Positions 5,359 through 12,292 of a stretch of DNA of 12,292 nt are shown here, one piece after another; the stretch's first letter is position 1; every line of letters begins with the position of its first letter. Position numbers and translations under genes: made by a program. The DNA comes from an uncultured Prevotella sp. (GTDB lineage Bacteria > Bacteroidota > Bacteroidia > Bacteroidales > Bacteroidaceae), in contig UQTI01000079.1 in assembly GCA_900543975.1 (NCBI GenBank), forward strand, positions 1 to 12,292, read 5' to 3'. The notes under the pieces are model-generated. The model was not told the DNA's origin. It did no database searches and saw nothing but the letters and a program-made list of their open reading frames with translations.

Positions 5359-8300
5359 GTGAGACGATTGTACCGAACCATAGTGCTCCTCATGCTGTTG
5401 CTCATGTGCTCTGTGAGCCATGCGCAGCGGTTTTTTAACCTCACCGCAAAGGATGTTGCCATAGGTGAGCAGTTGCCCGTGTTTACATGTGCCATGCCCC
5501 TTGGTGCGGCTTATGCCGACTCGGTGTACACCGTAAAACTGCTGTATCCCGACTTTATCGACATGTCTTCGTCAGACATTGCCGCCTATCACGCGTTGAG
5601 CAGCGAGCCGCTGCCCGAGCTGCCCGAGGTGAGACAGCAGATCGTGGTTGACCGCAGGAAAGGCACCCTTGAGGTGGCGCTCTGTCCGCTCGTCTATCGC
5701 GAGGGCCGTTACCGCTTGTTGGTGAGCTTCATGCTGAAGGTTGAGGCTAAGGCAAAGAACGATGTGAAGCGCCGCCAGCCTGTGACGACGCGCGTTGGTG
5801 GTGCCGGTGTCGCTGCCGGCGGTGCTGCCTCGCGCTATGCTGCCAACTCGGTGCTTGCCACCGGGCGCTGGGCCAAGATCAGGGTGCCGAGCGATGGCGT
5901 GTATCAGCTCACGGAGAGTCTGGCACGACAGGCAGGCTTCTCTTCTCTCTCAAAGGTCAAGATCTATGGCTATGGCGGACACCTGCAGAACGAGAAGCTT
6001 GATGGCGACGAGCTGGCAGAGCTCGATGACCTTAAGGAGGTGCCTACCTGCACGGTGGGCGGCCGCCGGCTGTTTTACGGCAAGGGACCGGTGTCGTGGA
6101 GAGGCAACACGTCGTTGCGACGCACACGCAACCCTTATTCTGACTATGGCTATTATTTCCTGACGCAGGCCGATGACGGCTCAGAGCCGCTGAGCGTTGA
6201 CTCGACAACGTTTGTCAACAGCTTCTACCCCTCACCTTATTATTATCACTCGCTTCATGAAACCGACGGCTTTGCGTGGATGCAAGGCGGATGTAACCTC
6301 TTCGACCCCAAGACCGTGAGATCGGGAGAGTCGCAGCAGATAAAGCTTGGCGGCAACGCCAACGCCACACAGGCCACGTTCACCGTCACGGCCACAGCGT
6401 CGGCACGAACCCGGGTGGAGGTGCTGCTCAACGATGAGTCGAAGGGCATAATGACCATCACCATCGTGGGCGAGGGCACCACCGATGCGCAATATAGCAA
6501 AGGTGGAGAGAAGACCTTCTCCTTCACGACGACAGACCTCAAGGACGACAACGTCATAACGCTGAAGAACCTGGGAGGTACCGACATGCACCTCGACTTT
6601 GTGCAGGTCACATGGGACAAGCCGTTGCCGATGCCGTCGCTCACGTCGGGGGTGAAAACGCCCGAGTATGTCTATAACATAACGAACCAGAACCATCATG
6701 CCGACCCGCAGGCCGACATGGTCATAATAATAGCGACCAGCCAGAAGCTGCTCAAACAGGCACAGCGACTGGCCCGCTTCCACAGTGAGCGCGACGGATT
6801 GCGCGTGAACATCGTGCCCGCCGATGAGCTGTACAACGAGTTTGGAAGCGGCACACCCGATGCCAACGCCTACCGCCGTTACCTGAAGATGCTCTACGAC
6901 CGCGCCACAACAGAGGCCGACATGCCGCGCTACCTCCTGCTCTTCGGCGACTGCGTGTGGGACAACCGTCTGCTCACATCTGCATGTAAGGCTTTGTCGG
7001 CAGACGATCTCTTGCTGTGTCATGAGAGCGAAGACTCATACAGTCTGACAAAATGTTATGTCGACGACGGCTTCTTCTGCCTGCTCGACGACGGCGAGGG
7101 AGAGAACCCCCTGACCAGCGACAAGCTCGACGTGGCGGTGGGACGGTTCCCCGTGACCACCGAGGCCGATGCCAAGACCATGGTGGACAAGGTAATGGGC
7201 TATGTGGAGAACAAGAACGCGGGCTCATGGCAAAACACACTGGTGTTCATGGGCGACGACGGCAACAACAACCTCCACATGAAAGACCAGGACGAAACGG
7301 CTGAGATGGTGGCTGAGAGGCATCCCGGCTTCGCTATAAAGAAGATTATGTGGGATGCCTATGAGCGTGTGAGCACAGCCACGGGCAACTCTTATCCTGA
7401 GGTGACGCGACTGATAAAGCAGCAACAGCAGCAGGGAGCGCTCATCATGGATTATGCCGGACACGGCTCTGAACGCCAGATCTCGCATGAGAAGGTTATC
7501 AACGCCACCGACTTCTTGCAGTTTACAAACGCCAATCTGCCGCTGTGGATCACAGCCTCGTGTGACATCATGCCCTATGACGGCACAACAGAGACCATCG
7601 GCGAGAACGCTGTCCTGAACAGCAAGGGCGGAGCCGTGGCGTTCTTCGGAACGACGCGAACGGTCTACACAAACTATAACAAGGTCATAAATCAGGCTTA
7701 CCTGCGCCATGTGCTGAACAAAGACACCGACGGCAAGGCGCTGACCATCGGCGAGGCGCAGCGCAGAGCAAAGAACGAACTTATTGAGCTGGGCAGTGAC
7801 CGCACGGAGAACAAGCTGCAATATGCGCTGCTCGGCGACCCTGCCATGCGCCTGAACCTGCCGTCGCTCACGGTGAGCATTGACGAGATCAACGGACAGA
7901 AGGTGGATGCCGGCAACCCCGTGCACCTGAAGGCGGGATCCATAGCCACGATGAGCGGACATGTGGAGGGCGACGACACGTTCACGGGTGTGGTGTCGGC
8001 AACGGTGCGCGATGCCGAGCAGACCATCACCTGCCGCATGAACGACAAAAGCGATAAAGACGGTGCACAATATGCGCTCACGTTCGATGACCGCACAGCA
8101 ACCCTGTTCCAGGGCAACGACAGCATAAGGGCGGGAAAATTTGCCTTCTCCTTTGCCGTGCCCAAGGACCTGCATTATTCTGACGCGTCGGCTCTCGTTA
8201 ACCTATATGCCGTGAACACGGAGCGCACGGAGATAGCAAACGGATGGTGCGACAAGTTTGTGGCAAACGGATCAGACGTGGCTGACAACGACTCGATAGG

Positions 8301-8955
8301 ACCCTCTATCTTCTGTTATCTCAACTCGCCGTCGTTCGTGAACGGCGGAAAGGTGAACACCACGCCCTATTTTGTGGCTAACATAAAGGATCAGGACGGA
8401 CTGAACGCATCGGGGAGCGGCATAGGACACGACATGCAGCTCACGATAGACGGCGACATGAACAAGACATACAGTCTGAACGACTATTTCACGTTCGACT
8501 TCGGCTCTTACACCTCAGGCTCAACCTGCTATTCGTTGCCCGAACTGACACCGGGCAAGCACAGGTTGCAGTTCAGGGCATGGGACGTGCTTAACAACTC
8601 GTCGACGGTGCAGCTCGACTTTACCGTGGTCAAGGGCTTGCAGCCAAACGTGTTTAACGTGAGCGTGACGGAAAACCCGGCTTCGGCAAAGACAACGTTC
8701 ATCATCAGTCATGACCGCATGGGAAGCAACGTGGATGTGGTCATCGAGCTGTTCGACATGAGCGGACGCAAGCTCTGGCAGCACGAGGAGAGCGGCGTGA
8801 GCACCGACAGTGCCTACACCGTAGACTGGGACCTGACGGTCGATGGCGGACGCCGATTGCAGACGGGCGTCTACCTCTACCGCGCCCGGTTGGGAAGCGA
8901 TGGCAGCGGAATGGCATCGAAGGCGAAAAAACTTATAATCGTCGACAGGCAATAA
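5359..8955 (+). CDS. porU: Type IX secretion sortase PorU (C25 family)
   Basis: A 1198-aa cell-surface cysteine protease/transpeptidase of the type IX secretion system. It cleaves the C-terminal signal of cargo proteins and joins them to anionic lipopolysaccharide, as part of the PorU-PorV-PorQ-PorZ attachment complex. Seen: a signal peptide (residues 1-22, cut after SHA), a long N-terminal beta region, a gingipain-like C25 domain from about 450 to 835, catalytic H702 in DYAGHGSE and C735 in ITASCDIM, Ig-like segments, and a C-terminal type IX sorting domain from about 1095 to 1198 (LFDMSGRKLW, then TGVYLYRARL and a Lys-rich end KKLIIVDRQ). The length is close to the 1158 aa of P. gingivalis PorU. 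The start is GTG at 5359, since no ATG precedes the hydrophobic signal. It follows the FAH gene by 23 bp. Confidence 0.92.
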   Translation: MRRLYRTIVLLMLLLMCSVSHAQRFFNLTAKDVAIGEQLPVFTCAMPLGAAYADSVYTVKLLYPDFIDMSSSDIAAYHALSSEPLPELPEVRQQIVVDRRKGTLEVALCPLVYREGRYRLLVSFMLKVEAKAKNDVKRRQPVTTRVGGAGVAAGGAASRYAANSVLATGRWAKIRVPSDGVYQLTESLARQAGFSSLSKVKIYGYGGHLQNEKLDGDELAELDDLKEVPTCTVGGRRLFYGKGPVSWRGNTSLRRTRNPYSDYGYYFLTQADDGSEPLSVDSTTFVNSFYPSPYYYHSLHETDGFAWMQGGCNLFDPKTVRSGESQQIKLGGNANATQATFTVTATASARTRVEVLLNDESKGIMTITIVGEGTTDAQYSKGGEKTFSFTTTDLKDDNVITLKNLGGTDMHLDFVQVTWDKPLPMPSLTSGVKTPEYVYNITNQNHHADPQADMVIIIATSQKLLKQAQRLARFHSERDGLRVNIVPADELYNEFGSGTPDANAYRRYLKMLYDRATTEADMPRYLLLFGDCVWDNRLLTSACKALSADDLLLCHESEDSYSLTKCYVDDGFFCLLDDGEGENPLTSDKLDVAVGRFPVTTEADAKTMVDKVMGYVENKNAGSWQNTLVFMGDDGNNNLHMKDQDETAEMVAERHPGFAIKKIMWDAYERVSTATGNSYPEVTRLIKQQQQQGALIMDYAGHGSERQISHEKVINATDFLQFTNANLPLWITASCDIMPYDGTTETIGENAVLNSKGGAVAFFGTTRTVYTNYNKVINQAYLRHVLNKDTDGKALTIGEAQRRAKNELIELGSDRTENKLQYALLGDPAMRLNLPSLTVSIDEINGQKVDAGNPVHLKAGSIATMSGHVEGDDTFTGVVSATVRDAEQTITCRMNDKSDKDGAQYALTFDDRTATLFQGNDSIRAGKFAFSFAVPKDLHYSDASALVNLYAVNTERTEIANGWCDKFVANGSDVADNDSIGPSIFCYLNSPSFVNGGKVNTTPYFVANIKDQDGLNASGSGIGHDMQLTIDGDMNKTYSLNDYFTFDFGSYTSGSTCYSLPELTPGKHRLQFRAWDVLNNSSTVQLDFTVVKGLQPNVFNVSVTENPASAKTTFIISHDRMGSNVDVVIELFDMSGRKLWQHEESGVSTDSAYTVDWDLTVDGGRRLQTGVYLYRARLGSDGSGMASKAKKLIIVDRQ

Positions 8956-9053
8956 AGTGGGGCGCGAAGCGTTATTTAGTTGTCACTAAACCCAAATCGG
9001 TCGTTAGGGCTTGCTTGGATTTTGGATTTTTAGAAGAGTGGATTTTGTTTGGC

Positions 9054-9089
9054 TTTTAATGAGCAATAGCGAGCTATTGCGAATTAAAA
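9054..9089. repeat. Long interrupted palindrome after porU
   Basis: TTTTAAT-GA-GCAATAGC-GA-GCTATTGC-GA-ATTAAAA: an 8-bp inner and a 7-bp outer stem separated by a symmetrical GA/GA mismatch (9054-9089). There is no T-tract, so it looks more like an extragenic palindrome or mRNA 3'-end structure than an intrinsic terminator. The rest of 8956-9213 has only the hairpin at 9149-9170. Confidence 0.6.
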
Positions 9090-9148
9090 ACGAGCAAAAG
9101 ACACCTTATAAAAAACAAAAGACTGCAAGCAGTTATAAAAAACGACAT

Positions 9149-9170
9149 AAAACGGCCTAATGACCGTTTT
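9149..9170 (+). terminator. Probable terminator between porU and porV
   Basis: AAAACGG (9149-9155), 8-nt loop, CCGTTTT (9164-9170): a stem with A-run on the left and T-run on the right, able to work in both directions but short. If functional, porV needs its own promoter; no TAnnTTTG element was found between it and 9214, so partial read-through from porU is equally possible. Confidence 0.5.
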
Positions 9171-9213
9171 GGGTTAAAGGATGATTGTGAAAAATAATGA
9201 GTAACGAAAACGA

Positions 9214-10389
9214 ATGATGGCAAATTGTAAAAGAATGAGATTATATATCCTTGGTCTTCTCACACTGCTGACACTGCCCGCGGCGGCGCAGAAGGAAGAT
9301 TTCTTCAACCCGGTGAACACATCGGTTACATCGCAGACCATTGCGCCTGACGCCCGCTCGGCAGGTATGGGCGATGTGGGTGTGGCGACGGATCCTGACG
9401 TGGTGTCGCAATATTGGAACCCGGCAAAATATCCGTTCACCATATCGAGGGCTGGTGTGGCGCTCAACTACACACCGTGGCTCCGAGAGCTGGTCAACGA
9501 CATGGACCTGGCTTATCTGGCAGGTTATTATCGCATAGGCGACTATTCGGCTGTGTCGGCGTCGCTGCGCTATTTCTCGCTCGGCGAGGTGTTCCTTGGA
9601 ACCAGCGACGATGCCATGACCATAAACCCTTATGAGATGTCGCTTGACGTGGCTTACTCGCTCATGCTTAGCGAGACGTTCTCTATAGGTGCTGCCGTGA
9701 GATGGATCTACTCGGACCTGACTTACGACTACACCTCTGACACAGCGCCTGGCTCGGCGTTTGCTGCCGACCTGGCATGTTATTATCAGAACTACATAAA
9801 TCTTGGACAGCGCGAGTGTCAGCTCGGTCTGGGTCTTAACATCTCAAACATCGGTAGCAAGATCTCGTTCGGTGGCGATAACAACTCTGAGTTTATACCG
9901 ACAAACATGCGTCTCGGAGCATCGCTCATGATCCCTATCGACGAGTATAACCGCTTCACCATTGCTGCCGATGCCAACAAGCTGCTCGTGCCTACATATC
10001 CCAAACAGGAGGATGGCGAGAGCACGGAAGACTATCAGGAGCGCGTGCAGAAAAACTATTATGACGTGTCGTCGATAAGCGGCATCTTCAAGAGCTTCGG
10101 CGATGCGCCTGGCGGATTAAAGGAGGAGCTGCAAGAGGTTCAATGGAGCGTGGGTGGCGAGTATGTGTACCACGACAAGTTCGCTCTACGCGCTGGCTAC
10201 CATCATGAGTCGGCAAACAAGGGTAACCGCAAATATTTCACCGTGGGTGCCGGCTTTAAGATGAGCGTGTTCTCGCTCGATGCTGGCTACGTCATCGCTA
10301 CAGCGAAGAGCAACCCGCTCGACCAGACGCTGCGCTTCTCGCTTAGCTTCGACATGGACGGATTGAAGGATCTCTTCAAGCGACGTTAA
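9214..10389 (+). CDS. porV: Type IX secretion outer-membrane protein PorV
   Basis: A 391-aa outer-membrane beta-barrel (PorV/LptO, of the FadL-like 14-strand kind). It binds the C-terminal signal of cargo emerging from the SprA translocon and carries it to PorU. The precursor has a signal peptide ending PAAAQ (cut near residue 25). Next comes the family's hallmark opening NPVNTSVTSQTIAPDARSAG followed by MGDVGVATDPDVVSQYWNPAKYPF (residues 31-74), a short plug region. Alternating amphipathic strands follow to the C-terminus. ATG codons at 9214, 9217 and 9235 are all possible; the last gives MRLYILGLLTLL, a more typical signal peptide, while 9214 is the longest. It lies 258 bp after porU and 350 bp before ispF, the same gene group seen in Porphyromonas as I recall it. 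Confidence 0.92.
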   Translation: MMANCKRMRLYILGLLTLLTLPAAAQKEDFFNPVNTSVTSQTIAPDARSAGMGDVGVATDPDVVSQYWNPAKYPFTISRAGVALNYTPWLRELVNDMDLAYLAGYYRIGDYSAVSASLRYFSLGEVFLGTSDDAMTINPYEMSLDVAYSLMLSETFSIGAAVRWIYSDLTYDYTSDTAPGSAFAADLACYYQNYINLGQRECQLGLGLNISNIGSKISFGGDNNSEFIPTNMRLGASLMIPIDEYNRFTIAADANKLLVPTYPKQEDGESTEDYQERVQKNYYDVSSISGIFKSFGDAPGGLKEELQEVQWSVGGEYVYHDKFALRAGYHHESANKGNRKYFTVGAGFKMSVFSLDAGYVIATAKSNPLDQTLRFSLSFDMDGLKDLFKRR

Positions 10390-10393
10390 CGAG

Positions 10394-10690
10394 TTTTGAA
10401 TTTTGAATTTTGAGTTTTGAATTGTTGCGCTTGGCGCAAGCGCAAAGCGCAATTTTGAATTTTGAGTTTTGAATTGTGCGCTTTGCGCAATTTTGAGTTT
10501 TGAATTTTGAGTTTTGAATTGTTGCGCTTTGCGCAATTTTGAATTTTGAGTTTTGAATTTTGAATTGTCGGCTGCGCCGATTTTGAATTTTTCAATTTTG
10601 AATTATTCGTTTTCAAATTTTGAATTATTCGTTTTTCAATTTTGAATATTCAATATTCAATGTTAATTATTCAATTTTCAATGTTTGTTT
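10394..10690. repeat. Octamer array with inserted GC hairpins
   Basis: The whole porV-ispF gap is built of 8-mers TTTTGAAT and TTTTGAGT, in runs, interrupted by four short GC-rich palindromes: TTGCGCTT/AAGCGCAA (10425-10445), TGCGC/GCGCA (10477-10489), TTGCGC/GCGCAA (10522-10536) and TCGGC/GCCGA (10568-10580). The loops are mostly 3 nt. After 10590 it decays into degenerate TTCAATTTTGAAT. AATGTTTG at 10680-10687 is a weak -7 candidate for ispF. Read as protein the minus strand gives repeated NSKLKIQ, which is a by-product. Confidence 0.75.
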
Positions 10691-10739
10691 AAGGTGAAGA
10701 TTTTTTAAGCAGAAATTTATTAAAGCAGAAAAAAGATAA

Positions 10740-11219
10740 ATGAAAATACGCGTAGGATTTGGATTCGACGTTCATCGTCTTGTCCCAGACCGCGAGCTGT
10801 GGCTCGGCGGCATAAAGATAGACCATTCGCTCGGATTGCTTGGACATAGCGATGCCGACGTACTTATTCATGCTATCTGCGACGCCTTGTTAGGGGCTGC
10901 AAACATGCGCGACATAGGCTACCACTTCCCCGATACGTCGGCAGACACGCTCAACATAGACAGCAAGATCTTGCTGAAGAAAACCATTGATCTTATAGCC
11001 ACAAAGGGCTACCGACTTGGCAATATCGACGCAACGATCTGCGCCGAACGCCCAAAGATCAATCCGCATGTTGAGGCTATGAAGGCCTGTCTGGCTAAGG
11101 TTATGGACACGGATGAGGAAAACATCTCTATAAAAGCCACAACCACCGAGAAGCTTGGCTTCACAGGTCGTGAAGAAGGCATCTCTGCCTATGCAACGGT
11201 GCTGATAGAAAAAGATTGA
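10740..11219 (+). CDS. ispF: 2-C-methyl-D-erythritol 2,4-cyclodiphosphate synthase
   Basis: IspF (159 aa, the usual length) closes CDP-ME 2-phosphate to MEcPP with release of CMP in the non-mevalonate pathway to isoprenoids. It works as a cytoplasmic homotrimer. Zinc ligands are D10, H12 and H44 (FDVHRL, then VLIHA), the substrate loop is GLLGHSDADV (32-41) with H36 and D38, FPD (63-65) follows, and the closing signature ATTTEKLGFTGREEG (133-147) is complete. Start is the ATG at 10740; an A-rich leader precedes it. No truncation or missing key residue is seen. The stop is followed by about 57 bp and then the large inverted repeat, which may act as transcript end since no simple terminator was found. 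Confidence 0.96.
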   Translation: MKIRVGFGFDVHRLVPDRELWLGGIKIDHSLGLLGHSDADVLIHAICDALLGAANMRDIGYHFPDTSADTLNIDSKILLKKTIDLIATKGYRLGNIDATICAERPKINPHVEAMKACLAKVMDTDEENISIKATTTEKLGFTGREEGISAYATVLIEKD

Positions 11220-11276
11220 CCTCTCTCTCGACAATAAGCAACCTGGCATAATTTCAATTGATTATCATCTCTGAAA

Positions 11277-11520
11277 AGCGTCGCCGAAGGCGGCGAATAT
11301 CTATAACCGCTGGTTGAGCTGCCGAAGGCAGCGAAGCCTGCGGTTCAAAAAATGATGGTAAGATCGTCCTCGAAGAGGGCGAACATAGGAAATATTTGCA
11401 TAGTTTGCTTGTGTTCGCCCTCTTCGAGAACGTCATATAAGCTTGCATTGGAACCGCAGGTTACGTTCGCTTCGCTCTCTTCACCAACGGTTATGGATAT
11501 TCGCCGCCTTCGGCGACGCT
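11277..11520. repeat. Large imperfect inverted repeat (~244 bp)
   Basis: Arms run inward from a perfect 24-bp end (11277-11300 with 11497-11520, AGCGTCGCCGAAGGCG and beyond). They pass through AACCG and CTGCGGTTC matches to CTCGAAGAGGGCGAACA (11369-11385) against its inverse at 11412-11428; the loop is 26 nt. Between these blocks the arms are diverged but stay in register. No ORF of note fits. It contains smaller internal hairpins of the form GCCGAAGGC. Confidence 0.8.
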
Positions 11521-11570
11521 CGCTTGAGATAATTTCAATTTATTAAATGCGAAAGTTCAATAAACAAGAA

Positions 11571-11610
11571 AAACAGGCCGCTTCATCCTTTGGGATGGGA
11601 CGGCCTGTTT
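11571..11610. terminator. Bidirectional-looking terminator hairpin
   Basis: AAACAGGCCG (11571-11580) pairs perfectly with CGGCCTGTTT (11601-11610), and inside it CATCC pairs with GGATG. The left side is preceded by AAGAA, giving a U-rich tail on the minus strand, so it may terminate transcription in both directions. No minus-strand gene upstream of it was found. Confidence 0.55.
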
Positions 11611-11760
11611 GGTTCTTGCACGTTTATAACCTTTTTTATAAGATTCATATATGCGATTAATTTTGAACTTCTACTTATCATTAAACGCTGGCTCTTAATG
11701 TGTTGCGGTCTTGATGTATGTCAAAATATTGACGAAGGTGTGAAAATTGTTTGAAAATTG

Positions 11761-11792
11761 TTTGCGCAAACAGTGGAAAGTTTATACCTTTG
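11761..11792 (+). promoter_or_regulatory. Predicted promoter of the second C-poor RNA unit
   Basis: TTTG at 11761-11764 and TACCTTTG at 11785-11792 with a 20-bp gap, an excellent match to Bacteroidota -33/-7. TTTGCGCAAA (11761-11770) is also a perfect palindrome overlapping the -33 element, and may be an operator. GAAAATTGTTT is repeated just upstream. Confidence 0.7.
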
Positions 11793-11798
11793 CATCGT

Positions 11799-11992
11799 CA
11801 AAAGGTTAATAGATTGTTTAGGTTAGTAGTAATAGATTTAGGTTTTTAGTTATTAGGTTTAAGGTAAATTGAAACGATTGTTTAACAGGTGACGATGGAG
11901 GACGCGAGTCTTTCATTTGTTTCGAAAAGATTTTTAGTTAAACATAGGCTTTTGCGCCGCAGCTCGTTGAGAGTAGCGGTGCAATTTTTTTT
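11799..11992 (+). ncRNA. Putative non-coding RNA or orphan leader, C-depleted
   Basis: A good promoter and a good terminator bound about 195 nt with no ORF. From 11803 to about 11874 I see essentially no C on the plus strand and repeated TTAGGTT words; the 3' part has GACGATGGAGGACGCGAGTC (11891-11910) with a GAC-GCGA-GTC mini-hairpin with a GNRA-type loop. Both the 5' start (GTCAAAAGGTTAA) and this 3' block resemble the unit at 2302-2586, so the two are likely members of one family. A regulatory or leader RNA is the simplest reading; I could not assign a known RNA family. Confidence 0.5.
11952..11992 (+). terminator. Intrinsic terminator of the second C-poor RNA unit
   Basis: TTGCGCCGC (11952-11960) pairs with GCGGTGCAA (11976-11984), nine pairs with one G-T wobble, loop of 15 nt, directly followed by eight T (11985-11992). 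A classic rho-independent terminator. Confidence 0.85.
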
Positions 11993-12163
11993 ATTATACC
12001 TTCTCCTCATTAATCTCATCTTTTCTTACAAATCCTCTTCTCGTGAATTTCCTATTCTTGTGAATTTCCTATTCTTGTGATTCTTTTCTCATTATAATCT
12101 CTCCTCTTGTTTATGATCTCTTTTCTTTGTTTTGTGGTCTCTTCAGTCTTCTCCTTATTATAT
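11993..12163. repeat. Pyrimidine-rich stretch with 17-bp tandem repeat
   Basis: T/C-rich sequence without a gene. GTGAATTTCCTATTCTT occurs twice back to back (12043-12059, 12060-12076) and starts a third time. It resembles the C/T tract with 21-bp repeats at 4412-4571 in style, not in sequence. Confidence 0.6.
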
Positions 12164-12292
12164 ATTGAACTTTCGCATTTAATAAATGGAAATTATCTCA
12201 AGCGAGCGTCGCCGCGCTCGACTTTGTCGCTTGCCAGAGCGTCGCCGAAGGCGGCGAATATCCATAACCGCTGGTGAAGAGAGCGAAGCGAA
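12164..12292 (+). repeat. Further copy of the inverted-repeat sequence, cut by window end
   Basis: From ATTGAACTTTCGCATTTAAT onward this matches the reverse complement of 11561-11470 or so, including the flank outside the big palindrome. It carries 33 extra bases bounded by AGCGTCGCC (12205-12213 and 12238-12246). It therefore stands in inverted orientation to the right arm at 11453-11561 and continues past the window. Confidence 0.8.

Noticed and set aside
6232..8175. Long minus-strand ORFs inside porU
   Set aside because: Shadows of the GC-rich, high-confidence porU frame, with His/Val/Arg-rich sequences and no domain.
10186..10616. Minus-strand ORFs with NSKLKIQ-like repeats
   Set aside because: They are translations of the octamer array and the 3' end of porV; composition and overlap show they are not genes.
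11254..11546. ORFs on both strands in the large palindrome
   Set aside because: Mirror-image open frames arising from the inverted repeat, with similar peptides on opposite strands and no domain.
11889..12080. 63-aa ORF across the second terminator
   Set aside because: It runs through a strong terminator and T/C-rich repeats, so it cannot be the product of the C-poor unit.
1..12292. tRNA or rRNA genes
   Set aside because: No cloverleaf pattern with TTC-anchored arms or rRNA core sequence was noticed in the intergenic regions; tRNAscan was not available.

Overview
The window looks like chromosome from a member of Bacteroidota, most likely Prevotella or a close relative. The signs are promoters of the TAnnTTTG type (for example TACCTTTG at 4670-4677), almost no Shine-Dalgarno sequences, the type IX secretion genes porU and porV, and GC-richer genes separated by long AT-rich, repeat-laden intergenic stretches. 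The genus is inferred from style and gene content, not from a search.

Left part (1-2750): a DUF1963/YwqG-like gene (134-838), then a gap holding a promoter and degenerate 22-bp tandem repeats that would lie in the leader of an unrecognised 224-aa protein (1348-2022). After it come a strong hairpin, a tandem array alternating 28- and 23-bp units, and a promoter-to-terminator unit with no convincing ORF (about 2302-2586) whose RNA would be almost free of C.

Middle left (2629-4379): a minus-strand operon of three genes, hipB (HTH antitoxin), hipS (the HipA N-subdomain as a separate protein) and hipT (the kinase core). This is a HipBST-type tripartite toxin-antitoxin module. A pair of identical 16-bp palindromic arms brackets the hipB promoter. 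A second pair with the same 27-bp spacing lies beyond the 3' end of hipT, so the module sits between direct copies of its own putative operator.

Centre (4647-11219, plus strand): a promoter, a fumarylacetoacetate-hydrolase-family enzyme, porU (the type IX secretion C25-family sortase), porV (outer-membrane barrel of the same system) and ispF (non-mevalonate isoprenoid synthesis). PorU and PorV act together at the cell surface: PorV shuttles CTD-bearing cargo and PorU removes the CTD and attaches the cargo. The FAH gene and porU are separated by 23 bp. porU and porV are separated by 258 bp with two hairpins. porV and ispF are separated by an array of TTTTGAAT-like octamers interrupted by short GC-rich hairpins.

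Right end (11220-12292): no protein gene is seen. It holds an imperfect inverted repeat of about 244 bp, a bidirectional-looking terminator, a second C-poor promoter-to-terminator unit related to the one at 2302-2586, pyrimidine-rich sequence with small tandem repeats, and another copy of the inverted-repeat sequence running off the window. No tRNA, rRNA, CRISPR array or transposase was recognised.
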